64,000 nt of DNA. Origin: Dryas octopetala. Lineage: Eukaryota > Streptophyta > Magnoliopsida > Rosales > Rosaceae. The stretch lies in NCBI GenBank assembly GCA_963921425.1, contig OY992833.1:30738698-30802697 (forward strand), read 5' to 3'. The position numbers and the translations under genes are program-made. Positions 1-13,383 of this stretch are shown one piece after another. How positions within the stretch are numbered: the first letter of the stretch is position 1; each line of letters opens with the position of its first letter. The notes under the pieces are model-generated. The model was given only the letters and a program-made list of their open reading frames with translations, was not told the origin of the DNA and did no database searches.

Positions 1-178
1 TGCAATTACTGAATAATTAATTTCTGGTGGAACTGACCTGAATCTTTAAATTGACTAATAATTGTAGTTGTAATTGAATTGTTTTTTATTTCATCAGCAT
101 TGTTCCCATTATGACTTTTACAATGCTCTCTGAAATTATATGAGATGCCTAATTACTGCTGGGATTGAAATGGTGCAG

Positions 179-3100
179 TCATTTGATCACGGGTACTATC
201 TGTTAGTAAAATCTATCCAAGAACTCAGAGAGAAAAAAGAGGGCCTTGTAACAGTTGGCATTGGTGGTCCAAGTGGTTCTGGTAAAACAAGGTATATACA
301 GTTTTCAGTAGGCGAAAAAGCATTCACTGCTCGTGTTTGTTGAATTGTTAATTTTTATTGTAATTTTGATGTTTCCTGAAGCTTAGCAGAAAAGGTGGCA
401 TCTGTTATTGGTTGTACTGTTGTATCAATGGAGAACTATCGTGAAGGATTTGATGAAGGGAATGATCTGGGTTCAATAGATTTTGATATGCTGGTCAAAA
501 ATCTTGAGGTTTGCATCCACGTATTTTCATCTTAATTGGTTGTTCTTATTATGTCCATGAACTTAGTCACAGGCTTTTATGCTGACAATAGGATTTGACA
601 AAGGGTAAAGATACATTGATTCCAGTTTTTGACTATCAACAAAAGAGACGTGTTGGTTCAAAAACAATAAAGAGTGCTTCATCTGGGGTGGTAAGAATGT
701 GTAACATTCAGTTTGTATGATTTACCTTGATTTCTAGGTTCATATCTTCACTTTGTTTGTAGGTAATAGTTGATGGCACCTATGCTTTGCATGCAAAATT
801 GCGCTCTTTGCTAGATATTCGAGTTGCTGTGGTAATCTTCTTAGTCCTACTTTGGTTGGCTAAGGCTTTGTAGATTATCAGTTAACAGAAAATTGACATG
901 ACATTTGATATGTATTTTTGCTATATCAGGTTGGTGGTGTTCATTTTAACCTTCTTTCCAAAGTTCGATATGATATTGGAGATTCTTGTTCACTGGATTA
1001 CCTTATTGATAGCATTTTCCCATTGTTTAGGAAGCACATTGAACCAGACCTTCATCATGCACAGGTTGGTGTTTGATTGCTCTTACCTTTGAAATTTCAT
1101 TGCTAATTCTCAATATATTGCATTCATTTTGCAGATTAGGATTAATAACAGCTTTGTCTCATCATTTAGGGAGGCAATCTACAAGCTAAAATGTCGGACT
1201 GAGGTCTGTATGCGTTCTATAATTTATTGCAGTGGATATATGGCCTAGATTTATGCATAGGAATTGGGCCTTCCTCCTTTATGTTGCTCTGGTGGCTATA
1301 TGATTGGTGGGTACTGATGAATGATCTAATTAAAGCCTGAAAAGACCTGCTTCCTATGTTTAACATATATTTGTACTATCTAGATGACCTTAATTAATTT
1401 AGAAGAAATGACATGTATACTGGTCCAAGCTCTTAAGATAAACGTTTAGTTGAGTTGAGTGAGTTTTCATGATGATATAGTCTATTAATTCATTTAGGTG
1501 AACTTATTTACCTTGTAATGTGTATGTGTGTGGACACTAGTTTCTTTAAAGACAACATGAAATGCATTAATGTACTTACTGTAATTGTCAATTGCAATGT
1601 TGTTTTTCCTTTGTAGATTGTGGCTTTTACTGGTGCTCCATCTTATTTCTTGAAATTTTTAGTTTGAGATAGGGTATTATTTATGCCCCTCATCTTTCAC
1701 TAATTTGATTAAACTTTCAAATTTTGGTTACAGGCAGCAGAGGGGCATTTTGCTTATGCCTTTCAAGGAAATGAAGCTCAAATAGATAAGTGAGTCTGGT
1801 GGCAGATTGTCTTTTCTATCTCTTGGCTATTTCTTATGATAATATAGAATTAAGAAAATAAATTTCTTTTCTTTCTAGATTTTTTAGTTCTATCGCAACT
1901 GAGAGTTCTACATAATTTGTTTTTCTTTCAGTTTTATTGAGATGTATCTTAGGCCTCCTTCAGCTAGTGAAGAAGCACGGATAAATGATTGGATCAAGGT
2001 GCGCCAATCTGGTATAAGATATTATCTGTCACTTGGGGACCAGAGGATTGTCGACAAAAATTTCATTATCAGGCCAAAAGCTGAGTTTGAGGTAAGAAGT
2101 ATTTTCGTAGGTTTTGACTCTGGTATAGACATTGTAATAACCAAAGCCACTGCTCATCTGGATATACATTAGGCTGGTTCCTCACTTATCTGCAGTCTGT
2201 TTTACGTGAAATATTCTACATGCTTTGCAAATGGTTCTTATCTTAAGACAGCCTGTAGAGTCATAGTCTTTAGATTTCTTTTGTATTCTTTAAGAAGTAT
2301 AATTGCTGCTGAAACTGTTAAGACATGGGTCTCAATCAGTGCAAACTTTGTACACGTCTCAGGGATACCTCTTTCTATGTGAAATTTTTGCAAAGGCCTA
2401 CTCTTTATGCAATAATACTGTAGAGTTCCTTGATGTTTAATAACTCTTACCTATTTGCTCCTCTTTAACATTGGAAGCAGGTTGGAAGGATGACTTTAGG
2501 CGGTTTACTGGCTTTGGGATATGCTGTGGTTGTTAGTTACAAACGAGCATCTAAATCAGTCGATAATGGCAATGTTTCATTTTCTCTTGAAACCATTGAT
2601 ACTCTTGGTGAGACGTTTGTGGTGCTGAGGGGCACAAATAGAAAAGTATGAACTTCGTATTTTTACTAGAGTGGTTATAGCATTTTTCTTTGGATATATG
2701 CCAGTTTTTTCCCTTGAGGTTTAAAATTAATATATATACTGGTTATAGGATCATATTTTGTATGCATACTGTTTGGCTTGGTAAATTTATTGCAAAAAAG
2801 ATTTCTGGGGATAGGATTGTTTCATAGAAAAATTGGGATTATATCTCATGACAGATTCCATGTTGATCAGTAAAGAACAAAAATTATCTTTGTAAATACA
2901 AGAGTATAAATTTTGGGAGTTTGTTTATGCTTGCCTCTTTTATTTGGAGTTCTAAAATGTTCCTATAAAATGTTTCAGTTTATAAACTGTTTGCTGTAAA
3001 TTAGATTTATACTTTCCTATCCTTGGAGACTAAGATCTTTCCATACTGATTTTTGTTCTACAAGGTAGGAAATATGGATTGTGGAATCTTAGATATTATT

Positions 3101-3374
3101 GGCTTGTCATTTGTTAACAACTAAACCTTTCCTGTTTTATTTTGATTACTCTTGTGTAGACAGTTGGAACAGAAGCATTGAAGATGGGCATCAGTGAACC
3201 TTGGATCACTAAATCATATCTGGAAATGATTCTTGAGAGAAAAGGTTGGAAGCTAGAGTGTTTTTATATGTATTTTTGGGGAGTTCTGTCCTTTGAATAC
3301 TTTTGAACCATTCTGCTTGCACCTTTTGGTGTTTTTCAATTAATTATCTAATGAAAAAGGAAGACATGTCTTGT

Positions 3375-3446
<72 letters not shown>

Positions 3447-6400
3447 CTCTGTGTATTGTGTCTGTGATGTACATCATGGTTGTTGCTGATGCAGGTGTAC
3501 CTCGCCTTAATACACCACCCCCTTTGTCTAGTACATCTCCAACCAGTAATCAGGACAGAATGATTGTTGCACCAAGACCTATCCGTGTTCCTCCAAACCT
3601 TGTTACTCGGCTTGAGGATCTATCTCAGCCATGGACTAGATCTCCAACAAAATCTAATATGGAACCTATAGTAGCAACATGGCATTTCATCTCATCAGAT
3701 CCTCCCCAAGCTGATAGCTCAACCATAGGTAAGTTACTTTGACTTAGAGATGTATATCTTTGCTTGACAGTCACTTATGTAAGTAGTTATTCCACAGATC
3801 CTTCCTCTTTCAGGGATACCATGAAACTTGCTCCAATGCCTGATTCATACGACTTGGATAGAGGGTTGCTTCTTGCTGTGCAGGCAATACAGGTAAGGAG
3901 TGAAGTTAATAAGGAATTGTTTTTGAGACTCATAATGAAAACTTCAAGTTTAAGAAGTTCATTGAACAAATATAGTTAAGAAGTTTATATGAATAGAATT
4001 ATACACAAAAAAATTTTTTAGTATGTTTTAGACTTTTAGTTGTAACTTCATTCATTGCTTTTTTTTTTTTTCAGGCATTGTTGGAGAATAAAGGTTTTCC
4101 AGTTATAGTTGGAATTGGTAATACAGGCTTTAGTCGATTCCCTCCCTCTCTGATTTTTTGTTTTTGTTTGTCATCTATGGCCTATAGTTGTTATGCTATT
4201 CAAGTCTGTAAGGTTACCTGATTAAATACATGGTTGTCTTCTCTAATTTAGATGTACGATGGTTGTCTTTTGCTATTTTAGATGTAACAAGCTTATATTC
4301 AATAGCTTAGTTGAACTATCTGCCTGGGATGCATTCCAACTTGCTGCTGATGTTTTTCTTGTAGGAGGTCCAAGTGGTTCTGGAAAGACTAGTTTGGCTC
4401 ATAAAATGGCAAATATAGTTGGTTGTGAAGTTGTTTCCCTTGAAAGTTATTATAAATCTGAGCAAGTAAAGGATTTCAAATACGATGACTTCAGCTCGCT
4501 CGATCTATCTTTGCTTTCAAAAGTAAGACTTTGATAGTTGTCTTATGTCTTTTAACTAGTTTTATATCCTTTCTGAGTTGTAACTTTGGGCTCTATGAGA
4601 GGCTAGTCAGATGATTGCTATAGTTTATGCCGAGCATCTGTGCCAAATTGTTGACTTGCTATTGTGAAATGTCCTTTTGACCTTTGCTCAGTCACACCTC
4701 AACTTACAAATTATGATGGCAATATGAAGATATGATTTCACTGATTTCAAAATTCACACAGCACCAATTTTAGTTAATACTTTGTGTTTAGCTTCTTCCT
4801 TTGTTACATTTCTTAGTATTCTTATATCTTACATTACCATTTGCAGAACATTGATGACATAAGGAATGGTCAAAGGACAAAAGTACCCATATTTGATTTG
4901 GAAACTGGTGCTCGGACTGGCTTTAAGGAACTTGAAGTTTCTGAAGACTGTGGAGTGGTCAGTTATCAGACGGATTTTACATTGCTCCCAGAACTTGGCT
5001 TGCTCCTTTTGTAATAACATTTTATTGTTTCATGCTTTCTATAAAGAAATCAATTACTTATAATTTACTTTTTATGCATGCAGATCATTTTTGAAGGAGT
5101 TTATGCTTTGCATCCAGATATCCGAAAATCACTTGACTTGTGGATTGCTGTTGTAAGTATAAACCCTACCACACCTTTAAAGCTTTAATATCCATGTATT
5201 ATTTGTGTTTCTAAGTCAGTTTCAGGTGTCTGTGGGATTGGCCATGAAGTAACCATTCTTGTTTTTTGGCTATCAGGTTGGAGGTGTTCATTCACATCTC
5301 ATTGCTAGAGTTCAAAGGGATAAAAGTAGAGTGGGGTGTTTCATGTCCCAGAATGAGATCATGATGACAGTGTTTCCAATGTTCCAGCAGTTCATTGAAC
5401 CCCATCTTGTCCATGCACATGTTAGCGGACTTTAAACCTTCTTAGAAAAGCAGTCCAGTTTTTTTTTTTTCTTTTTTAATTTCGGCGGTTTGAAAGTTTT
5501 GACAATTCTTTGAGTTTGAACAATTTTGTAATTCATCCCCTTTCTAACAAAACTTAATACTTTTAAGGTGTGAAAGAACTGATTTAGTAATATATATACC
5601 AAGAAAAAAAAAAAAAAACCTGTGATTTGTTAAGATTTTTCTAAGGGCAATATTATTGCTGGACCCACAATGTGAAATCATAAGGCCTTTTTTGGCACAA
5701 TGGATTGTCCACCTTCTTTTGCATGTGTGTGTGTGTGTGTGTGTGTGAACACTCACATTTCCGATTTGGACTTTGGAACCAATCTGTTGCACTTCCACTT
5801 ATGAACTTGTTTTACTTCTTAAATTTGATTGCAACTTTCAAGGGCTAAATTTGGTGCTACAATTTCTTCTTATATCAATGCAGCTGAAAATTCGAAATGA
5901 CTTTGATCCTGTGCTTTCCCCTGAGAGCTCATTGTTTGTATTGAAAAGTAACAAGCAAGTAAGGGCATTATCATGTCTCTGTCTTGAACTCATAAAATTT
6001 GATTTGCATCTAATATACTTACACTATTTCCATTTTGTCACAGGTGGCTTATCAAGATATTTTGAAAATACTGGATCCAGCAAAATTTTGCAGCTCTGTG
6101 CAGAATTTCATTGATATATACTTGAAGCTTCCTGGACTTCCTACTAATGGGCAGTTAACAGAGGGTGACTGTGTTCGGGTCAGAATATGTGAGGGCAGAT
6201 TTGCATTGCTGATACGGGAGGTTTGTAATGCAACCTATTTATAACTTGATTTTTATTTATTAATAATTATAGTGCTTGTTCTTTCTAACCACAGTGCACA
6301 TTTCATTCTTCTTTTTTTTCCCCCCTTTTTCTTGAATTTTGTTTTTTAGCCTATAAGAGAAGGAAACTTCATCATCCAACCTAAAGTGGATTTTGATATT

Positions 6401-8206
6401 AGCATTAGTACAGTAGCTGGGCTTCTTAACCTTGGGTAAGCTGCATATTAATATATGTTAGTATTATTGTTATTGCTGTTATTATTTTTATTATTGTTGT
6501 TGTTGTTGTTGTAGCTGTTGTCGTTATTATTATTATGTTCATATCTTTTTGTGATGTCAGGTATCAAGCTGTAGCTTACATTGAAGCATCTGCGTTCATC
6601 TACCAAGATGGAAAGGTCAGATCAAATTCTAAGAAATTTATTAGGGTTTCTTGAACACATATAGTATACATTTTGGAAATGGAAAGTACTTCACTTGTGA
6701 TTGGAACATTAGCTTAAAAGCTTTTATGCTTCTGATTTCACTGGCTCCAATTTTTTTGTTTTTTTTCTTTTCATTGTTGACACATTTCTTCATGCTTCTG
6801 GCCCTTCTGGGTCAACTTGAAATCTCAACAAATAAGAGCAATTTTAATTTCATTTATCTGTCCTAACTCAGTTCTGGTGCATTTGTGAGAAAACACAATG
6901 TCCAACTACCCACTTTTTTGGATCCAATAAAGTAGTTCTGTCCAACTTCTGCGCTAGTATTCAAGTAAAAATACTATGCTTAGTTAGAGGAGCTTGACAT
7001 TGTGTCTGGATCAAGACTGTAAATCCAGCTGTTCTTTCTGCATATTCCTCCTTAGAGTGCTCCTTTGTGATACACAGCAAAGAAATTAATTGTTGCATGT
7101 CACTTTTCAACCTCTATTCTTTGACACATCAGTTGATTTGCTCCATCATTTGATAAACTTTATAACAACATTACGAAATATTTTGTGATCCAAGATTTTT
7201 TTTCTGTTTTCTTTTTTATTTTCCAATAATTTAATGTACTTCCTTGTTTTTCATATTTATACTTTGTTATAGGTATTTAATTTAAAATTGGTTTTGATCG
7301 GCCCTGTTTAGATTTTAATTGAGGTTGATCATCTTCAAGATGCCCCAAACCCTTACCTGCAAATCAAGGGGGTTGATAAAGATGCTGTAGCAGCTGCAGG
7401 GTCAATGCTTAAACTGGATGGTTCATATACTACAAAGGTTTTGCCTTTACTTATGCTACAATGTTTGTGCGTGGTTTCCAATTCATAATCCCATTCCAAA
7501 ATCACTTTTCTTCATTTTTTTTTTTAAAGAAAAGAAAAAAGAATTCCATCTGACTTGGTAGTTGATTTGTTTGTTGTAGAGCTATCTTCAAATAGTTCTG
7601 GAAAGATTGCCAGAAACTGGAAGAGGCTCTGGTGGAATTCACACTCAGCAAGCTGCTAGGTTGCAGGAACTTGTGGAATTTATTCAATCTCAGGTATTTT
7701 GCTATCAAATTAATCGATGACACATCACTTATATTTTTCTATCAATATCCGTAGGACTCAACGTCTTGTAATAGTTGCATCTAAAACTATAAACTTTTAG
7801 TGCATGCTGCATTTCTAATGGATAGTGGAAATATTATGGTGTAACAAGAAGGGCGGCAGTTCAGCTTCTGAATCGTCACCAATTAGGGAGGTTACTCCAG
7901 TTGAAGGGATTATCGAAGACATGCAGTCAAGGATTAGAAGACTTGAGCGGTGGCATACAATCAATACGGTACTTCCCATACCCTTTTCCACTGAAAGTTG
8001 TACTCGAGGAACAAATTGAACGGTGATTCATATTGTCAGAAAGTGAACCCGTCAAATCCAAGGGTTAATAAAGTCTTTGCATGAAACGAATTCATACTAT
8101 AAATAGTATTGCTCATCTATCCGTGTCTTTTTTGTTGCAGGTACTATGGACATTCTTAATGTCGGCACTTGTTGGTTATTCGCTCTACCAAAGGAAGCGT
8201 CAGTGA
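179..8206 (+). CDS. Tandem uridine kinase-like / CYTH-like P-loop protein (UKC-like), 5' end outside window
   Basis: 25 exons in the window: 179-291, 382-508, 592-690, 763-831, 930-1064, 1135-1203, 1734-1789, 1932-2091, 2481-2645, 3160-3244, 3495-3728, 3798-3892, 4075-4117, 4365-4522, 4847-4957, 5084-5152, 5277-5420, 5884-5958, 6044-6220, 6350-6435, 6561-6615, 7312-7437, 7580-7693, 7849-7968, 8141-8206. They sum to 2751 nt (916 residues plus stop). Position 179 follows a CAG acceptor, so upstream exons are missing; an ATG at 140 is possible but less likely. Two kinase modules are seen, with Walker [10 protein letters not shown] at visible residues 29-37 and 484-492 and Walker B-like VIVDGTYAL (114-122) and IIFEGVYAL (574-582). 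Each is followed by a CYTH-like region (FIEMYLR; FIDIYLK, with the acidic/basic signature eroded). A short charged coil and a C-terminal membrane segment (about 897-910) suggest tail anchoring. Related plant TTM1/TTM2 proteins have one kinase-CYTH unit and hydrolyse pyrophosphate; the activity here is unknown. The resemblance is to Arabidopsis At2g01460 (from memory). Confidence 0.9.
3379..3442. repeat. (CT)n microsatellite in intron
   Basis: About 32 uninterrupted CT dinucleotides lie in the intron before the UKC-like exon at 3495. The tract ends about 50 bp before the acceptor and extends its pyrimidine-rich region. It is likely length-polymorphic. Confidence 0.97.
5724..5746. repeat. (TG)n microsatellite in intron
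   Basis: A run of about 11 TG dinucleotides in the UKC-like intron between exons 5277-5420 and 5884-5958. No other feature is apparent there. Confidence 0.9.
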
Positions 8207-8772
8207 TGCCGATTTGTTTTCTGTTTACATTGCAAGAAGAGTTCATTCTTGTTGCATTTATCATATCATTTTGATTGCGCCGTCTCAGAGAGACCCTTCA
8301 TCTCCTTGCTTCCGCAGGTTCAAATCAATTGCTGAGAATATACACAGTCTAAACAGTAACAACTTCCTAACTACAGTTACCTGGTCGTCTAGGCTAGGGT
8401 CGATTTAAGTCACAATGATACGCACAGTTTTGAGCCAATTGTTTAAGTGATCGGTGATCCCTCTTTGGGAATATATACTCTGGTGCAAATGAAAATTACG
8501 GGCGGAGAATATACATCAATATTTGTCTGTGGTAGAACATCATATATTTATCAAAAATAAAATTTACTTAATTGCAATGAAGATTCTCGATGAGTTATGC
8601 ATTTAAATATCTGAAAGGGTCTGCCTGCAAAAAGGCTTTACGTTTTGGTTTGAACTTTGAACCAACATCCAAATATAATTTGTGAGCTTAATGTAAAATA
8701 TTGAATATTGTCTCACATTAAAAGTATATAATTTTACTTGATAATTTATAAGAGTTTGAGTTATTTTTTTTA
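8207..8772. other. 3' UTR and short AT-rich spacer
   Basis: This follows the UKC-like stop codon. The first few hundred bases are of mixed composition and probably 3' UTR; several AATAAA-like words near 8560 could serve as polyadenylation signals. The rest is AT-rich spacer up to the MITE. No gene is seen. Confidence 0.5.
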
Positions 8773-9318
8773 GAGGAAATTACAGATTTGGTCCACTTAT
8801 TTTATACTTAGTTCAATTTTGGTCCACGATTTTTTTTAAGTTCTATTTTGGTTCACTAATTGTTTCATTTGTTCAATAAAGGTTCATATTTGTGACTTTA
8901 AATCCTTTAGTTTATGTTTTCTTCAATTATAATTGAAATATAAGTTATATTTCATCATGTATTAGTCATAAAAACAAATTTGGAGTATTAGAATCTATGA
9001 GAATTGAGATTGAGTGAAGTTTGAAAAATTGGTAATTTCGGGTACCCTACTTTGGGGTCAATTATCTTAAGTTTTAGAACTCCAATTTGAATGATCTTTA
9101 TATGGTTGCAAAGAAGAAATGCATAGCTTTAAAACAAGTATATGTCTGCTAAATTTGAGTGAGATTTGATAGAGTAAAAGGCAGACCAAATTTGAGAAAT
9201 AAATCTGGACATTTATTGAACAAGTAGAATAATTAGTTGACCAAAACAGAACTTAAAAAAGATTGTGGATCAAAATTGAACTAGGTATAAAATAACTGGA
9301 CTAAATCTGTAATTTCTT
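8773..9318. mobile_element. Mutator-like MITE, family A copy 1
   Basis: About 546 bp, opening with GAGGAAATTACAGATTT and closing with its inverted complement (last bases decayed to a T run). Terminal inverted repeats are long, roughly 130 bp, and carry alternating 'tttggtccac'-type words. The flanks are T-rich, so the target duplication (tttttttta on both sides) is weak here. Copies 2 (50969) and 3 (56975) are colinear and in the same orientation. There is no coding capacity. Confidence 0.88.
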
Positions 9319-9776
9319 TTTTTTTTTTATTATCAATTAATTTTAAGGTAAATGTCTAAATTTCTTTACTTAAGGGTTTGCCGTTTGCTCAAAAGCAAGG
9401 TGAGCTTATCTCATAGTTTCCAAGGATTTCTTTTCAATTTTGTATTATGAATGAAAGGTTAAATAAAATTATTAAAAGCATTTATCTATTCCAATTTGAA
9501 CTCTCTTTCCTCACCATCAAGCTTGATAGCGTGTCCCTTGGACGGAGAAGCGTTTGATAGAGACAAATTGTAAATTACTTATTTTTAAAATTTTATTTTT
9601 CTTACCAAATTATTAAGAAGAATTATTACAGCGAATGGTATTGGAGGTTGGTAGTGCAAGAGTGCAAGAGTGCAAGAGTGCAAGTGCGATCTATCTATCC
9701 CTCTGCTAAGTGGTACCTCTACGCCATCACCAAATTGAGCAGCAGCGCTAAAAGATCGAATCTGAATAATAATCGA

Positions 9777-12700
9777 ATGGGGAAGAGCAATACCCCTGAC
9801 CCTCCCAACTACCAGAAGTACGGCGTCCCCTTCTACTCCGTCGCTTGGGCCCCCAACGTCCACAAACCCCAAGAAGATGACACCGACACTCAATCGCTCC
9901 CGGATCGCAACCACGTCGTTTTGGCCGGCGGTGGTGGCGAGGGCCGCAGCGGCATCCCAAACGCCATCCTTCTCGCCCTATTCGATCCCGCATCCAATTC
10001 TCTCTCCCCTCATCCCGTAATCCAACCCCTAATTCTATTTTTGCATATGTTTCATCATTTTACCGTCTTATAATGCGCTTTCGTTTCAGGTGGCGAGGCT
10101 TGCCACAGCCTCTCATTTGCCTTATAGAATGGCGGTTCACCCCGCTGCTCACGGTCTCCTTTGCGCATTTACTCATTCTTGCAGGTCTCAATCAAAATTC
10201 TATATTCATTCTTACTCATATCTCTATCTACCAATGCCTTTGCCTTCACCCAACTCAGATTTCCCATCAATTCTTCTTTTCTTTTCTTTTTTCCTTTAAT
10301 GAAGGATGCACATCATAATGTTTGGTTCATGAGCAATAGGATGCTCATTAAAGATTTTCTTGTGCAGATGGTTTGAATGGGAGGAAGAAAAGAGTGGTGA
10401 AGCTCATAAACTGGGTGTGAAGGTTTCTGAGAAAGTGCTCACCCAATTGCAAGATGTTGGACAACAGTTAGCTTTGACATTTAACAAAGAAGGTTCCATG
10501 CTTGCTGTGGGAGGCGATGTAGGGACCCTCCTTTACGTTATATTTTTGGATTAATATACTTTTGTTACATCACATTGCGGGAAAACATCTTTTAACACAA
10601 GGAAAAAACGCCCTTGTATATACGCATACATTCAGCGAAACAAAAACTTGAATATACCTTGTGGTTCCCTAAATGCTAATTCAAAGAGTAAATTTTGTTT
10701 ATTTTTATATAGTGGAATGCAGTTATGTTTCATCTCTTGGATACGGAATTTAGTTTCTGCCTCCAGGAGACCCACTATGGATTGTAGAGCTAACTTTGGC
10801 CCTTCTGGAGCTTTATGTATTTATATGCTACAGTTTATGTTCTAAATTGTTTTTAGCCATGACATTGAAAGACGAAGGCAAAAAATTTTATCTCCAGAAA
10901 TAGCAGACCATATAATGCTCTGATTTGGTGCTGTACAGGATGGCAAGTTAAGGGTTTTCAAGTGGCCTAGCATGGAAATTATCCTGGATGATGATAAAGC
11001 TCATTCTACAATAAAGCAGTTAGATTTCAGGTTTGCAATAGTAGTGGCTTTGAAAAAAAAAAATACTCTGTACCTCTTCTATTTGTAATGTTGTTGCTGA
11101 TGATCTGGCTCGGTTGTCTTGCAGCCCTGATGGGAAATTTCTTGTCTCCCTGGGAACTGGCCCTTGTAGGGTGTGGGATGTAACTTCATCTACAACTGTA
11201 GCTTCTCTACCAAAGGAAAAGGTGATAATTATTCAACGTTCTTCTATAAAGAAAAGTATCTGATTTTCAAATTAATGTGGATTCGAATGATCCTTGACTT
11301 TGTAGATTGACATAGATGCAACCTTAAAGAAGATTTAGTTGTTTTTTTAACATACGCATACACCTGCATTGTACATTTAACTGTATGAACAAAAGTTAGA
11401 TCAAACTATTGGCACCTATATCCCTAAACTGTTGTGAATCAACCTACATTTCTGGTTTGACCACCTGGTCATAACACAAATCACTAGACTGGAGGATCTT
11501 CATGATGTGCATTTAATATAAATCACTAGACTTCTATATGTGGGCTTCTAACTAATAAGATAAGTTATAATACGTGCAGGATGAGGCTTTTTGTGGATGC
11601 AGATTTTCACTAATAAATGATGGGAATCACATTCTATACATTGCTGCATCGACAGGTAAATCTTTAGTGTGAAAAAGCCATTCGTCTGTTCTCAAAAGAA
11701 CTTCTCCCATTCTACATTACTTTTCATGAGTTTAACCATTGCAACCTGTGTCTGAAAAAGCCATTCGTCTGTTCTCAAAAGAACTTCTCCCATTCTACAT
11801 TACTTTTCATGAGTTAACCATTGCAACCTGTGTCTAATATAGGTAAAGGTGGAAGCATTGTGACATGGAACACAACTACTTGGAAGAAGATTGGATCAAA
11901 GCCTATTGTTCGTGACAATATTACTGCCTTCGATGTTTCAGCTGACGGGAAGTTCATTGCATGGTAAAATTCATCTTGGATGCTTACCATTAACTGTTTT
12001 TGAGAGGCTTTGGATAGAGAACAATGTGTCAAATGATGGCATATGGTGTCATTAGAGACCACTGTTTTAAAAATAGCTGCATCCAATTGCAGTCTAGCAT
12101 GAAGCAATCGCTTTCACTGCATTGCATCCTTCAGTAAAAATATCTCCCTTGTTTCTGGAGAAGGAAAAAACTGACACTTTGTTTCAATGAATATGCAGTG
12201 GTACAACTCAAGGAGATATTGTGATAGTAAATTCAACCAGACTCCAGATTCATAAAGTGGTTAAGAAAGCACACCTTGGCTTTGTAACTGCATTGAGTTT
12301 CTCTCATGATTCAAGGTTCGAAACCATAGTATCACCTTTATGTTTCTTTTTTGGCACTTCTTTTTTCCCTTATTTGAACTGTTAGTGAAGCATGTGATTT
12401 TAAAATACAGAGCTTTGGCTTCTGCATCCCTGGACTCAAGTGCAAGGGTGACCACAGTTGAGGATGAGAAGAAAAATGGTAAGTGCTTATCACCATTTTT
12501 GGTGGGATAATTGAATCATATATCCCTCCACAATTTTATTGGCAATGGTTGGACTTCCCTTCACAGCCTATTTAAATCATCATGGTAGAAAATCTTACCT
12601 ATAATTGGAGGTTCATCAGGCTGTTTCAGGGCTCCAGTAATATACCCCACCAAATTCCAAATCAGTTTAACCTTAGGCTACCACAGAGTTCAAGGGACAT

Positions 12701-13383
12701 TCTTGAGTTTTCCCCGGATGACCTACTGCCCTGCCTGCTGCTCATTAATACTAAGTTGCACTCTATTAATTTATTTGTTCTTCCTTGAAATTAAGCATAG
12801 TTCTCTAAGCAGTAGGCTGGGGCCGGTCATACAAATTGTATGAGAGGGGAAACTGATGAGAGGATATTGCTTGAAAAAAGAAACAAAATCCATTTGGTAG
12901 ACCGTAGGATCTTTGATTTAATGTGTTTCACTGTTGGGGGCATCACTGGCTTTCCCTGAGAAAATGCCATGTTCAAACAACAATTAATTCTGATCTCATC
13001 TTTTCAAAAAAAAAAATATCTGAATTCAACCATGACATAGATGGTAATAGGGTGATTAAAAAATTTAGGATCAATGTAGAACTATCTTAGTGTGAAATTG
13101 AATCGGTGGACCTGGTCTATGAATCTAATCAGCAAACACCTGTTTTGGGGGGATGAGATTTGCTCTTAATTGTTGATGTCATGTTGCCATATTCTGTTGC
13201 AAGTTTGGCTCATTTGGACTGAGACATGCTCTCGGTTTGGTTGCAGGAGGATGGAGCTTGTGGGTCATCATGCTGATTATTTTAGTAGCAATTGCTGCAT
13301 ATTTCCTGAACGATCATCCTGAGAAATTGGTGTCGTTTTATTCCCAACTGGAAAACATTTACCGCTTATGGCGTCGACATTGA
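9777..13383 (+). CDS. STL2P: SEC12-like WD40 membrane protein (STL2P/PHF1 family)
   Basis: Ten exons: 9777-10016, 10090-10184, 10368-10518, 10939-11030, 11125-11221, 11580-11655, 11843-11963, 12199-12315, 12411-12478, 13247-13383, giving 397 residues. The start is the first in-frame ATG (MGKSNTPDPPNYQKYGVP), which matches the usual N-terminal PNYQKYGVP block of this family. The middle carries WD40-type blades (GKLRVFKW, GPCRVWDV, GGSIVTWN, GDIVIVN, SSARVTTV). A single hydrophobic segment (about residues 356-373, WVIMLIILVAIAAYF) near the C-terminus gives a type II-like ER protein with a short lumenal tail. Family members act at ER exit: SEC12 is the exchange factor for SAR1 in COPII assembly, and PHF1 helps phosphate transporters leave the ER. 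STL2P rather than PHF1 is favoured mainly by its position next to the UKC-like gene. Confidence 0.93.
11670..11834. repeat. 83-bp tandem duplication in STL2P intron 6
   Basis: Two adjacent near-identical units, 11670-11752 and 11753-11834, differ by one T in the gagttt(a)acc run. The second ends 8 bp before the exon 7 acceptor (11843), so the branch-point and pyrimidine region is doubled. High identity implies a recent event. Confidence 0.95.

Noticed and set aside
3371-3742. Open frame beginning with a long Ser-Leu repeat
   Set aside because: The repeat is the intronic (CT)n tract read in frame; only 3495-3728 is a real exon, of the UKC-like gene.
9648-9776. Upstream extension of the SEC12-like protein
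   Set aside because: In-frame but without ATG before 9777; it is 5' UTR with a small 'gagtgcaa' repeat.
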